From: Cellulomonas xiejunii
GTDB lineage: Bacteria > Actinomycetota > Actinomycetes > Actinomycetales > Cellulomonadaceae
NCBI RefSeq assembly: GCF_024508315.1
Contig: NZ_CP101987.1
Coordinates: forward strand, 310,001-374,000
Direction: 5' to 3'
DNA length: 64,000 nucleotides
The notes beneath the pieces were generated by a model, which was given only the letters and a program-made list of their open reading frames with translations, searched no databases and was not told the DNA's origin. A program made the position numbers and the translations under genes. Positions 34,089 to 42,627 of the stretch are shown in pieces. Each line of letters begins with the position of its first letter. Position 1 is the stretch's first letter.

Positions 34089-34805
34089 GTGGGATACGCC
34101 ATGGCTCTGGTGCCCGGTGAGCGCCGCGCCCTCAGCCCGGACGAGATGGCGGTGGCGCGCGACTGGGTGTCGCGCCTGCAGGCCCGGGCCGCAGGCGGCG
34201 GCCGGATCCCGGCAGGGGTGGTCCTCGCGTGGCCCTCGGTGGTCGCGGAGGTCAGGGTCGAGCACGCCGCGGCCGACGGCGCGACGCTGTGCGGGATCGA
34301 CGCGTCACGCTACGAGGTCTACCGCGCGCTGTTCGAGTGGAGCTCGCCGCGGGCGTGCCCGACCTGTGCGCGGGCTGACGCCGGTGCCCTGTGGTCGGAG
34401 CGGCCGCAGTCCTACCGGCCGCTGTCGTCGGCGCTGAGCGAGCGGGAGGCGCTTGCTTGGGTCGGGAAGGCTCCGGGCATGTTCGTCGGCCGGGCCGGCC
34501 TCGCCCTCATCGTCGCGTGGCTCGGCGGGTACGACTTCCACGGGAGCCGCACCGGCGCGGGGCCGCTCGAGGGCTTCAAGGACTGGCTGCTGACGCGCCC
34601 GGGTGCGGTCGACGGCAGTCAAGGGTGGCCGGGGGTCCTGATGCACATCGTGTTCCCCGGGCAGAGCGTCAGCTGGTCGCAGCTCACCCCGGAGCAGGAC
34701 CGTCATGCCGTGACGGTCCTCTTCGAGCTGCTCGACGCGTTCCTCGCCGACAAGGAGCTGAACGCGGGCAGGGACCCGTCGTCCGGCACGGACACCACCG
34801 AGTGA
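34089..34805 (+). CDS. Hypothetical protein with CxxC motif
   Basis: A soluble protein of 238 residues I do not recognise. It has a helical N terminus (ALSPDEMAVARDWVSRLQARAAGG), a central CPTCARAD pair of cysteines near residue 96 that might bind metal or be redox-active, and a C-terminal helical part (LTPEQDRHAVTVLFELLDAFLADKELNAG). GTG 34089 gives the best ribosome-site spacing; ATG 34101 is an alternative four codons further in. Codon usage is like its neighbours, so it is probably a real native gene. Confidence 0.55.
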   Translation: MGYAMALVPGERRALSPDEMAVARDWVSRLQARAAGGGRIPAGVVLAWPSVVAEVRVEHAAADGATLCGIDASRYEVYRALFEWSSPRACPTCARADAGALWSERPQSYRPLSSALSEREALAWVGKAPGMFVGRAGLALIVAWLGGYDFHGSRTGAGPLEGFKDWLLTRPGAVDGSQGWPGVLMHIVFPGQSVSWSQLTPEQDRHAVTVLFELLDAFLADKELNAGRDPSSGTDTTE

Positions 34806-34827
34806 CCCTCTCCGTGCGGCGGGACGG

Positions 34828-35319
34828 GTGACGCCCGTGTCGGTGCGCGCCGTCACCGTCGAGGACGCCGAGCGCGCGGGGACCGTCCACTTCACCTGCT
34901 GGGTGGAGACGTACGCGGCGCTCGCGAGCCCGACGTTCTGGGAGCGCGTCTCGGCCGAGCGCAGCATCGCCACGTGGCGGCGGCTGCTCACCGAGGGGCT
35001 CGACGCGAGGCTCGCCGAGGTCGACGGCGAGGTCGTCGGTGTCGCCGTCGCGACGGACGGCGGCGAGCGGGCCGGGTATCCGCCGGTCCGCGCCCGCGAG
35101 CTCGGCAACCTGTACGTGCTGCGGGCCCACCACGGGACGGGCGCCGGGCAGGCGCTGCTCGACGCGGTGCTGCCGCCCGGCACGCCGGCGCAGCTGTGGG
35201 CGGCGCGCGACAACCCCCGCGCCCTGCGCTTCTACGAGCGCAACGGGTTCGTGCCCGACGGCGCCGCCGACGACGGCTCGGCGTTCGGCGGGATCGCGTC
35301 GGTGCGGCTGGTGCGCTGA
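34828..35319 (+). CDS. GNAT family N-acetyltransferase
   Basis: A 163-residue GNAT. The string VRAVTVEDAERAGTVHFTCWVETYAALASPTFWE is the typical N terminus, LGNLYVLRAHHGTGAGQALLDAVL holds the acetyl-CoA loop and LWAARDNPRALRFYERNGF the closing segment. The Tyr-rich N-terminal part resembles small-amine acetyltransferases. The GTG start has GGGACGGGTG upstream. Acceptor unknown. Confidence 0.85.
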   Translation: MTPVSVRAVTVEDAERAGTVHFTCWVETYAALASPTFWERVSAERSIATWRRLLTEGLDARLAEVDGEVVGVAVATDGGERAGYPPVRARELGNLYVLRAHHGTGAGQALLDAVLPPGTPAQLWAARDNPRALRFYERNGFVPDGAADDGSAFGGIASVRLVR

Positions 35320-35429
35320 CTCAGCAGGACGTCGTGCGAGCACCGCCACGTGGTCCACCGGCGACGGTGCGGGGGGCTCGCCACCGATTCATCTCGCCCC
35401 CGCGCGGCCAGGGCTGGTTGGGTGGGCCG

Positions 35430-36473
35430 ATGCCGTCCCTCGTCGCCCCGCCCAAGCTCGTCCCCGGTGACCGTGTCGCCGTGGTCTCGCCCTCGTTCGC
35501 CGCGCCCGGGTTCGCCCCGGCCGTGCACGAGCAGGCCATGCGGCGCCTGGTCGAGGCGACCGGCCTCGTGCCCGTCGAGTACCCGACGACCCGGCAGCTC
35601 GGTGCGTCACCGCAGGACCGTGCGCGGGACCTCGACGCCGCGTTCGCCGACCCGACGATCCGAGCCGTGCTCGCCACCATCGGCGGGGACGACCAGATCC
35701 TGGTGGTGCCCCACCTCGACGCCGACGCCGTCCGCGCGGACCCCAAGCCGTTCCTCGGCTACAGCGACAACACGAACCTGCTGAGCTGGCTGTGGCAGCA
35801 GGGCGTCGCCGGCTTCTACGGCGGCTCGACCCAGGTGCACCTCGGCCCCGGGCCGGCGGTCGACGACGTCCACCTCGCGTCGCTGCGGGCAGCGCTGCTC
35901 ACCGGCGAGACGCTGACGCTCACCGAGCCGGGCGAGTCCGAGGACCTCGGCCACGACTGGCTCGACCCGCGCGCCCTGACCGAGCACGGTGAGCGTGAGC
36001 CCACCGAGACGTGGACGTGGGCCGGCCCGGCGCGGTCCGTGACCGGACGCACGTGGGGCGGGTGCCTCGAGGTGCTCGACTGGCTCGCCCTGGCCGACCG
36101 GTTCCCCCCGACCACCGCGCTGGAGGGCGCGATCCTGCTGCTCGAGACCAGCGAGGAGCTGCCGTCGGCGCCGACGGTGCAGCGCTGGGTGCGGTCGCTC
36201 GGCGAGCGCGGCCTGCTCGCGGCGGTCGCGGGCGTGTGCGTCGCGCGGCCGCCGGTGACCGGCTTCGAGGTGCGGCTCGACGCCGAGCAGCGGGCGAGCC
36301 GACGCGCGGCGCAGCGCGACGCCGTCGTGGAGCAGGTCACGCGGTACAACCCGGGTGCGGTCGTGTGCGTCGGTGTGCCGTTCGGCCACACCCGGCCGCA
36401 GTGGATCGTCCCGTACGGCGGGCTGATGACGCTCGACGGGACCACCCGCACCGTGACGGCGTCGTACGCGTGA
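35430..36473 (+). CDS. S66 family peptidase (LD-carboxypeptidase/MccF-like)
   Basis: A 347-residue serine peptidase of family S66. The nucleophile is in FLGYSDNTNLL (Ser near residue 113), the glutamate in AILLLETSEE (near residue 236), and the histidine in VPFGHTRPQWIVPYG (near residue 319). S66 enzymes trim murein tetrapeptides or cleave microcin C-type adenylates (MccF), and the sequence could fit either; relatives with a long middle segment are often MccF-like. It is followed by an esterase gene with start-stop overlap. Confidence 0.85.
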   Translation: MPSLVAPPKLVPGDRVAVVSPSFAAPGFAPAVHEQAMRRLVEATGLVPVEYPTTRQLGASPQDRARDLDAAFADPTIRAVLATIGGDDQILVVPHLDADAVRADPKPFLGYSDNTNLLSWLWQQGVAGFYGGSTQVHLGPGPAVDDVHLASLRAALLTGETLTLTEPGESEDLGHDWLDPRALTEHGEREPTETWTWAGPARSVTGRTWGGCLEVLDWLALADRFPPTTALEGAILLLETSEELPSAPTVQRWVRSLGERGLLAAVAGVCVARPPVTGFEVRLDAEQRASRRAAQRDAVVEQVTRYNPGAVVCVGVPFGHTRPQWIVPYGGLMTLDGTTRTVTASYA

Positions 36474-37360
36474 GCCCGTCCGAGGCTGCCGCCGCGCCGG
36501 TGCCGTACCGCCCGCTGCCCGTCGACCTGTCCGGCGTCCGCTACGCGCACGGCCCGGACTCCGAGCCGCACCCCGACGTGCCGGCGGGCACCACGGTGGA
36601 GCTGGACTGGTCGTCCAGCACCGTCTACCCGGGGACGTCCCGCACCGTGTGGATCCACGTCCCCGCCTGCTACGACCCCGCGCGTCCGGCGGCGCTCATG
36701 GTGTTCAACGACGGCTGGTGGTACCTCGACCCCGCGGGCGAGGTCCGCGGCGGTGTCGTGCTCGACAACCTCACCCACCGCGGCGAGATCCCGTGCACGA
36801 TCGGCGTCTTCGTCGACCCGGGCGTCGTGGTGGGCGGCGCGCAGCCGAAGAACCGCAACGTCGAGTACGACGCGTTCGACGACCGGTACGCCACGTTCCT
36901 GCTCGACGAGATCGTCCCGCTGGTCACCGCGCGGTACTCCGTCACGGACGACCCCGAGCTGTGGGGCGTCTGCGGCGGCAGCAGCGGGGGCGACGCCGCC
37001 TTCACCGCGGCGTGGATGCGTCCCGACCGGTTCCGCCGGGTCGTGGGCTTCCTGTCGAGCTTCGCGCAGATGCCCGGCGGCAACCCGTACCCCGACCTGG
37101 TCCCGCGCACGGCCAGGAAGCCGCTGCGGGTCTTCCTGCAGGCCGCGCACCGCGACCTGAACTGGGACGCGCCGACCCGCAACTGGTTCGCCGAGAACCT
37201 GCGGACCACGGCCGCGCTGGCCGAGGCGGGGTACGACGTCCGTCTCGTCGTCGGGGACGGCGGGCACAGCGTCAACCACGGCGGGGTCCTGCTGCCCGAC
37301 GCGCTGCGGTGGGTGCTGCGCAGCGGGGCCGGGGCTCAGCGCGTGGTCGCCGGGTCGTAG
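36470..37360 (+). CDS. Esterase D/Fes-like alpha/beta hydrolase
   Basis: A 296-residue esterase. The nucleophile elbow is GVCGGSSGGDAAF (Ser near residue 173), with a His in VGDGGHSVNHGG and an acid in the preceding segment. A beta-rich N-terminal part (TTVELDWSSSTVYPGTSRTVWIHVP) resembles enterochelin esterase and feruloyl esterase D relatives. GTG 36470 overlaps the S66 stop. Its 3' end overlaps the convergent DUF1905 gene by 25 bases. No signal peptide is seen, so it acts in the cytoplasm. Confidence 0.8.
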   Translation: MSPSEAAAAPVPYRPLPVDLSGVRYAHGPDSEPHPDVPAGTTVELDWSSSTVYPGTSRTVWIHVPACYDPARPAALMVFNDGWWYLDPAGEVRGGVVLDNLTHRGEIPCTIGVFVDPGVVVGGAQPKNRNVEYDAFDDRYATFLLDEIVPLVTARYSVTDDPELWGVCGGSSGGDAAFTAAWMRPDRFRRVVGFLSSFAQMPGGNPYPDLVPRTARKPLRVFLQAAHRDLNWDAPTRNWFAENLRTTAALAEAGYDVRLVVGDGGHSVNHGGVLLPDALRWVLRSGAGAQRVVAGS

Positions 37361-37743
37361 TAGTCGTCGTCGTCCGCGGGGTCGTGGTGCACGGTCCCGG
37401 GCGGCCGTGCGGCCGTCGCGGCCCGGTCGTCCGGGACGTCCTGCGGCACGTCGTCCGGGTCACCCACGACGACGAGGAGCCGGACGTCGTCGCCGAGCTC
37501 GACCCCCTCCGCGCGGCGTGCCGCCACCTTGAGCGGGACCATGAAGCCGCCGTCCCTGGGGAAGATCGACGTCGTGAACGTGGTCCCACCGAGCGTCACC
37601 GTCGCGGGGATGCAGCCCCAGCCGTAGGTCACGCGTGACGCGACGACGCGCAGGCGTGCCGCCTCGGGGTCGGGGAGCGCGACGAAGTGGTACGGCGCCG
37701 GGCCGCGCCACCAGACCACCTCACCACCGAACCGCAACTCCAC
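37336..37743 (-). CDS. DUF1905 domain protein
   Basis: A 135-residue protein; residues 1-85 are DUF1905 (MELRFGGEVVWWRGPAPYHFVALP; GWGCIPATVTLGGTTFTTSIFPRDGGFMVPLK). The acidic C-terminal tail (VHHDPADDDDYYDP) is unusual. It is a small beta-rich domain of unknown function, often fused to YdeI-type proteins. The gene's stop lies inside the 3' end of the convergent esterase gene. Confidence 0.8.
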   Translation of the reverse strand: MELRFGGEVVWWRGPAPYHFVALPDPEAARLRVVASRVTYGWGCIPATVTLGGTTFTTSIFPRDGGFMVPLKVAARRAEGVELGDDVRLLVVVGDPDDVPQDVPDDRAATAARPPGTVHHDPADDDDYYDPATTR

Positions 37744-37906
37744 CCGTCGAGCATGGCACCGCCCGCTGACACGCGGGACCGGGGACCTCCAGAACCAGCG
37801 CGGCGTCCTGTGGGTGCCGCCCCGCCCGCGGTCCTGACGTGAGCCGCGCGGGGGTGGGCCAGGCGCCCGCCCCCGCCGGACGCGGCAGGGAGGCTACCGT
37901 GCGCGC

Positions 37907-38347
37907 ATGAGCAACTTGAGCGACGTCGGTGACCGGGACTCCTGGCGCTGCTGGCTGTGCGACGAGCCCGTGGACCCCGACGCGTCGGTGAACTCCGACC
38001 TCGGCCCGAGCGTCGACGCGGGCGCGGTCGCGAAGTCCAAGAAGGCGGCCGCCGGCACCGAGCGGCTCGCCCACCGCGCCTGCAACACCCGCAAGGGCGC
38101 GGTCAAGCCGGTCGTCGCGTGGTCGTCGGACCTGTTCGTCGTCGACCCCGCGCCCATCGCGGAGACCGTCGAGCGGTTGCGCCGCAAGGGCGGGCGCGAG
38201 GTGGTGGCGCGCTGCCCGAGCCGCGCGGACGCCGACCAGGCCGCCGAGTGGCTGGTCGACCGGCTCTCGCGCTTCGCCCCCGACCTGGCCGTGACGACGC
38301 AGGTCGAGCCGGGCGGCGGGCAGTTCCTGCTCGCGGTGCGCGCCTGA
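37907..38347 (+). CDS. HNH-like zinc-binding protein
   Basis: A 146-residue protein with a potential zinc site: RCWLCDEPVDPDA near residues 13-26 and LAHRACNTRKGA near residues 54-65. The pattern CxxC followed by HRxCNxxKG is typical of HNH-nuclease zinc knuckles (His-Asn present). The C-terminal part (ETVERLRRKGGREVVARCPSRADADQAAEWLVDRLSRF) is helical. It could be an HNH nuclease or a nuclease-derived DNA-binding protein. No partner suggests a restriction system. Confidence 0.55.
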   Translation: MSNLSDVGDRDSWRCWLCDEPVDPDASVNSDLGPSVDAGAVAKSKKAAAGTERLAHRACNTRKGAVKPVVAWSSDLFVVDPAPIAETVERLRRKGGREVVARCPSRADADQAAEWLVDRLSRFAPDLAVTTQVEPGGGQFLLAVRA

Positions 38348-38485
38348 CGGACGCAGGACACCGGTCCGGGCGTCCCGAAGGTGCGTACCCGATCGACTCG
38401 CCGTGCCGGATCCCGGATCCGGGCGGAACATGGGCTCTGAAGCGGACGCCCCGGACGTGGGCGCCGGTCGACGACGGGGGGCACC

Positions 38486-39433
38486 ATGTGCACAGGCATC
38501 AGGTTCACGGACGGTAACGGCAACCTCTACCTCGCACGGAACCTCGACTGGACCAGCGGGTACGGGGAACGGGTGGTGGTCACCCCCACGGGGTACAGCA
38601 CGCGGTCACCGTTCGGGGCGGTGCCGAGCATCCGGCACGCGGTCATCGGCATGGGCATCGTCGAGGACGACACGCCGCTGTACTTCGACGCCGGCAACGA
38701 CGCCGGGCTGGCCGTCGCAGGGCTGAACTTCCCCGGGTACGCGTCGTACGCCGCGGGGCCGGTGGACGGCAAGACCAACGTCGCCGCGTTCGAGTTCCCC
38801 CTGTGGGTGGCCTCGCAGTTCTCGAGCGTCGACGAGGTCGAGGCGGCGCTCGCGGACGTGGCGATCGTCGACAAGCCGATCAACGACAAGTACCCCAGCT
38901 CGCTGCTGCACTGGATCATCGGCGACGCGCAGCGCGCCATCGTGGTGGAGTACACGGCCGACGGCATGCACGTCTTCGACGACGACGTCGACGTGCTCGC
39001 CAACCAGCCGGGGTTCATGTGGCACCACGAGAACCTGCGCAACTACCTCAACACCTCGCCGGACTTCCCCGAGGTGTACGAGCTCGGCAGGGCGCGCCTC
39101 ACCCCCTTCGGGTCCGGCTCGCACATGCGCGGGATCCCCGGCGACTACTACTCGCCGTCCCGGTTCGTCCGTGCGGCCTACGTCAACGAGCACTACCCGA
39201 CCAAGACGAGCGAGGAGGAGAACGTCAGCCGCGCGTTCCACACGCTGCAGCAGGTCGCGATGGTGGACGGTTGCGCCGCCATGGGCTCGGGGGAGTTCGA
39301 GAAGACCATCTACACCGGGCTCTTCTCCTCCAGGACGACGACCTACTACTGGAACACCTACGACGACCCGGCCGTCCACAGCGTCGCGCTGGCGGACCAC
39401 TCGCCCGGCGGGACGTGGCTCGTCGTCGTCTGA
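38486..39433 (+). CDS. Choloylglycine hydrolase/penicillin V acylase family protein
   Basis: A 315-residue Ntn hydrolase (family C59). Cys2 (MCTGIRF) becomes the N-terminal nucleophile after Met removal. Further expected residues are in LARNLDWTSGYG (Arg18 and Asp21), GLAVAGLNFPG (Asn near residue 81), LANQPGF (Asn near residue 174) and SRFVRAAY (Arg near residue 227). Family members hydrolyse bile-salt, penicillin V or acyl-homoserine lactone amide bonds. In a soil-type actinobacterium, quorum quenching or penicillin acylase activity is more likely than bile salts. No signal peptide. Confidence 0.9.
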   Translation: MCTGIRFTDGNGNLYLARNLDWTSGYGERVVVTPTGYSTRSPFGAVPSIRHAVIGMGIVEDDTPLYFDAGNDAGLAVAGLNFPGYASYAAGPVDGKTNVAAFEFPLWVASQFSSVDEVEAALADVAIVDKPINDKYPSSLLHWIIGDAQRAIVVEYTADGMHVFDDDVDVLANQPGFMWHHENLRNYLNTSPDFPEVYELGRARLTPFGSGSHMRGIPGDYYSPSRFVRAAYVNEHYPTKTSEEENVSRAFHTLQQVAMVDGCAAMGSGEFEKTIYTGLFSSRTTTYYWNTYDDPAVHSVALADHSPGGTWLVVV

Positions 39434-39438
39434 GTGGC

Positions 39439-39460
39439 GGTTGCATCCTTCGATGCAACC
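39439..39460 (+). promoter_or_regulatory. 22-bp inverted repeat operator before the CPBP gene
   Basis: GGTTGCATC-CTTC-GATGCAACC is a perfect 9-bp inverted repeat with a four-base spacer. The reverse orientation of the same element (19 of 22 positions) occurs at 57170-57191 before the ABC transporter. It lies five bases after the hydrolase stop, so it may also end that transcript, but the conserved spacing to a promoter core argues for an operator. Confidence 0.8.
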
Positions 39461-39497
39461 GCAGGCGTTCCACCGTCCGCCCGGCGCGGCACGGGGT

Positions 39498-39517
39498 GTC
39501 CGATTCCTAACGTCGAG
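39498..39517 (+). promoter_or_regulatory. Promoter core of the CPBP/two-component cluster
   Basis: The core GTCCG-ATT-CCTA-ACG-TCGAG starts 38 bases after the operator end. TAACGT fits a TANNNT -10 hexamer and no -35 match is seen at 17 bases, which suggests activator dependence. The operator would be centred at about -70. The start codon follows about 35 bases further on. Confidence 0.6.
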
Positions 39518-39552
39518 TCATGCCACACCGGCTTCGACGAGAGGACACTCCG

Positions 39553-40515
39553 ATGAGCACCGTCACGGAACCCGTAACCGCACCACCCAGGCGCGGAGGG
39601 GTGCTGGACCTCGTCCGGCGCTTCCCGCTCCTGTCGTTCGTCGTGCTGGCGATCGCCGGCAGCTGGATCGCGTGGATCCCGCTCGTCCTCGGGCCCTACG
39701 GGCTCGGCACCTGGGACATCCAGGTTCCCGGAGGGGACGGCGGCTGGCAGCTGTTCGTGATGCTGCCCGGTGCGTTCCTCGGACCGATCGGCGCCGCGTT
39801 CTTCGTCACCGCCGTCACCGAGGGTCGTTCCGGTGTGCGCGCCTGGGTGAAGCGGGTGACCAAGTGGAAGGTCAACTGGCGCTGGTACGTCGGCATCCTC
39901 GTCGGCACCCCCGCAGCCGTGCTGCTGTCGGCGCTGGTCATCACGGGTGGTGACGTGCAGGCACCGCCGATGGCGGCCCTCGTCGCGTACCTGCCCTACC
40001 TCGTCATGCAGGTCCTGACGACCGGGCTCGCCGAGGAGCCGGGCTGGCGCGACTTCGCGCTCCCCCGGGCGCAGCGCCGCTTCGGGGCGCTGCCTGCGGC
40101 CGTGGGCATCGGCGTCCTGTGGGGCGTCTGGCACCTGCCGCTCTTCGCGACCGGGTGGGGTCACTCGGACAGCTTCCACGTGTCCCGCGCCCTGGGCTTC
40201 ATCCTCTTCTGCGTCCTGTTCAACGTCGTCATGACCTGGGTGTTCAACCGCACCGGGCAGAGCCTGCCGATGGCGATGCTCCTGCACGTCAGCATCAACA
40301 CCTTCGCCAGCGTCCTCATCGGCGACATGTTCCCGGCCATCGGGGAGAACTTCGACATGATCCAGCGCACGCTGCTGCTGATGGCGGGCGTGGGAACGAT
40401 CGTCACGCTGTTGGCCACCCGGGGAAAGCTGGGCTACCAGCCGGAGCCGGCCGCGGAGCCGACCACCCGCACCGTCGAGACCGCCCCGCCTCTCGAGCCG
40501 GCGCGTCTGCCCTGA
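39553..40515 (+). CDS. CPBP family intramembrane metalloprotease
   Basis: A 320-residue Abi/CAAX protease-like membrane protein with about eight helices. The motifs are EEPGWRDFALPRAQ (EExxxR), GVLWGVWHLPLF (FxxxH-type) and LLHVSIN (HxxxN/D-type), which form the glutamate/histidine active site. Bacterial CPBP proteases confer immunity to bacteriocins or process secreted peptides. The gene is first in a run with a NarL-type two-component system. GAGGACAC precedes ATG 39553. The last codons fall inside a duplicated segment. Confidence 0.85.
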   Translation: MSTVTEPVTAPPRRGGVLDLVRRFPLLSFVVLAIAGSWIAWIPLVLGPYGLGTWDIQVPGGDGGWQLFVMLPGAFLGPIGAAFFVTAVTEGRSGVRAWVKRVTKWKVNWRWYVGILVGTPAAVLLSALVITGGDVQAPPMAALVAYLPYLVMQVLTTGLAEEPGWRDFALPRAQRRFGALPAAVGIGVLWGVWHLPLFATGWGHSDSFHVSRALGFILFCVLFNVVMTWVFNRTGQSLPMAMLLHVSINTFASVLIGDMFPAIGENFDMIQRTLLLMAGVGTIVTLLATRGKLGYQPEPAAEPTTRTVETAPPLEPARLP

Positions 40516-40592
40516 CGGCGGTGATCGAGCATCCCGCTCACAGCGGCCGCCGGGCGACCTACGTCGCCCGGTGGTCTGCTGCGTGCTGGCGG
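40495..40592. repeat. Imperfect duplication of the histidine kinase 5' region
   Basis: Bases 40495-40592 and about 40627-40724 are near-copies. Both contain GAGCC, GCGCGTCT, TGACG, and then GTGATCGAG followed by (C/G)ATCCCGCT and later GGTGGT-TGCTG-GTGCTG-like sequence. The second copy spans the kinase start (GTG 40652); the first covers the end of the CPBP gene. The copy has no long open frame of its own and looks like a tandem duplication in decay. Confidence 0.7.
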
Positions 40593-40651
40593 GCAGCACC
40601 CCGTCCACGACCGCGCCCCCCTGCCCGAGCCTGCGCGTCTATCGTGACGTC

Positions 40652-41944
40652 GTGATCGAGGATCCCGCTGCGCACCGCCGCCGGCCGACCGACGTGGTGC
40701 CGGTGGTGTGCTGGGTGCTGTCGCTCGCGCTGCTCTCGGCCTCCGTGGTCATCATCCAGGCCGACCCCCAGACCTCACACGGTGTCCCCGGCTTCGGCGA
40801 CGCCGCCTGGTGGTGGGCGGTCGCCGTGCTCTCGCTCCAGGCGGTCGCGCTGGCGGGGTTGGGCCGGCACCCGCGGGCCGCGCTCCTCGCCGTCGCGGCC
40901 GGTGTACCCGCGATGTTCGTCGTGGGCGGGGACGCGATCGGTGTCGGGCTGGTGACGGTGATGGTCGCGACGTACCGGGCGGTGCTCGCTCGGCCCGCCC
41001 GGCGCCTGCTCGCGACCCTGCTGGGCGCCGCGGCGCTGGTCGCCGCCGGGGTGGCCGCCGCCACGGTCCGCAGTGGAGGAGAGGGCTGGGTCGTGGTCGT
41101 CGCCGGACTGCTGCAGGGCGTGGCGGCGGTCGGCCTGCCGTTCGTCCTCGGCAGCGTCGTCGCCGCCCGGCACGACGCGCTGACGGCCCTGGCCGCCACG
41201 GCCGACGCGCAGGACCGCGAGCGGGACGCCCTGGTGCAGGTGGCGGTCGAGCGCGAGCGGACCGCGATGGCGCGGGAGCTGCACGACATCGCGGCGCACC
41301 ACCTCTCGGGGATCGCGGTGATGACGGGCGCGATCGGCCGGCAGATCGACGTGGACCCGGAGGGCGCCAAGGTCGCGGTGGCGCAGGTGCGCGAGCAGAG
41401 CACCGCGATGCTGCGGGACCTGCGCAACCTGGTCGTGCTGCTGCGCGACGTCGACGCACCCGTCGAGCCGGGCGGTCCCGTGCGGATGGAGACCCTGGCG
41501 GGGATCGACGACCTCGTCGCCGGCGCGCAGGCGGCCGGCCTGCCGGTGTCGCTCACGACGGCGGGGCCCGTGGGGGAGCTCGCCGCGTCCGGTGCCGTCG
41601 GTCCGCTGGCCCAGCTCGCGGCGTACCGCGTCGTGCAGGAGGCGCTCGCCAACGCCGCCCGCCACGCGCCCGGGGCGCGGTGCGAGGTGCGGCTCGACGC
41701 GAGCGACGAGGGCCGCGTGGACGTCGTGGTCCGCAACGGCCGGCCCGCTGCGGGGCAGGGCCCGGCGCACCACGACCCCGGCTACGGTCTGGTCGGGATG
41801 CAGGAGCGTGCCGAGCTCACGGGTGCGACCCTGCGGTTCGGGGCCACCCTCGAGGGCGGGTGGCAGGTCACGCTGTCGGTCCCCACGGCCGTCGCCACGG
41901 CCGTGCCCGACGAGCCGACGACGAGCGAGGAGGAGGGCCGATGA
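40652..41944 (+). CDS. NarL-type sensor histidine kinase
   Basis: A 430-residue HisKA_3 kinase. Residues 1-170 hold about five transmembrane helices with almost no periplasmic loop, so it probably senses within the membrane. The phosphoacceptor is in MARELHDIAAHHLSGI (His near residue 213), followed by dimerisation helices and a HATPase_c domain (VVQEALANAARHAPGA; GYGLVGMQERAELTGATL). It overlaps its response regulator by four bases. GTG 40652 was chosen; GTG 40643 is an in-frame alternative. Confidence 0.9.
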   Translation: MIEDPAAHRRRPTDVVPVVCWVLSLALLSASVVIIQADPQTSHGVPGFGDAAWWWAVAVLSLQAVALAGLGRHPRAALLAVAAGVPAMFVVGGDAIGVGLVTVMVATYRAVLARPARRLLATLLGAAALVAAGVAAATVRSGGEGWVVVVAGLLQGVAAVGLPFVLGSVVAARHDALTALAATADAQDRERDALVQVAVERERTAMARELHDIAAHHLSGIAVMTGAIGRQIDVDPEGAKVAVAQVREQSTAMLRDLRNLVVLLRDVDAPVEPGGPVRMETLAGIDDLVAGAQAAGLPVSLTTAGPVGELAASGAVGPLAQLAAYRVVQEALANAARHAPGARCEVRLDASDEGRVDVVVRNGRPAAGQGPAHHDPGYGLVGMQERAELTGATLRFGATLEGGWQVTLSVPTAVATAVPDEPTTSEEEGR

Positions 41945-42627
41945 GCCAGGACGCCGGTGGCAGCCTGCGGGTGGTCGTCGCGGACGACCAGATGCTGGTC
42001 CGCATGGGGCTGTCCACGATGCTCGCGACGGAGCCCGGCATCGAGGTCGTCGGGCAGGCCGCCGACGGTGCGACAGCCGTCGAGCTCGCCCGGGAGCTGC
42101 GGCCCGACGTGGTCTGCATGGACATCCGCATGCCCGGCACCGACGGCATCACCGCGACGCGCCAGCTGTGCGGCCCGGACGTCGAGGACCCGATCCCGGT
42201 GCTGGTGCTGACGACCTTCGACGTCGACGAGTACCTGTTCGGTGCGCTGGAGGCCGGTGCGTCGGGCTTCCTGCTGAAGGACGCCGAGCCCGCGACCCTG
42301 GTCGAGGCCGTCCGCTCGGTGGCCGCCGGGCACGGCATGCTCGCCAACGAGCTGACCCGGCGGGTCCTGCGCGAGGTCGTCACGCGCCGCCGGACGCAGC
42401 CCGTGACGGCGGCGCGCGCCACCGAGCTGCTGTCGCCGCGCGAGCTCGACATCGTCCTGCTGCTCGCGCAGGGCATGTCCAACGAGGACATCGCGCGCGA
42501 GCTCTTCCTCGAGGTGTCGACCGTGAAGTCGCACCTGGCCCGCGTGATGCCCAAGCTCGGCGTGAAGTCGCGGCTGCAGGCCGTGGTGTGGGCGTACCAG
42601 AACGGGATCGTCGACGTTACCGGGTGA
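41941..42627 (+). CDS. LuxR/NarL family response regulator
   Basis: A 228-residue regulator. The receiver domain starts LRVVVADDQMLVRMGLSTML; the phosphoacceptor Asp is in VVCMDIRMPGTDG (near residue 62) and the Lys in FLLKDAEPATL. The C-terminal LuxR helix-turn-helix is ELLSPRELDIVLLLAQGMSNEDIARELFLEVSTVKSHLARVMPKLGV. Such regulators bind inverted repeats at about -60 to -80 to activate transport and defence genes. It is a natural candidate for the 22-bp element upstream. Its 3' end overlaps the convergent P-type ATPase gene by 11 bases. Confidence 0.9.
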   Translation: MSQDAGGSLRVVVADDQMLVRMGLSTMLATEPGIEVVGQAADGATAVELARELRPDVVCMDIRMPGTDGITATRQLCGPDVEDPIPVLVLTTFDVDEYLFGALEAGASGFLLKDAEPATLVEAVRSVAAGHGMLANELTRRVLREVVTRRRTQPVTAARATELLSPRELDIVLLLAQGMSNEDIARELFLEVSTVKSHLARVMPKLGVKSRLQAVVWAYQNGIVDVTG

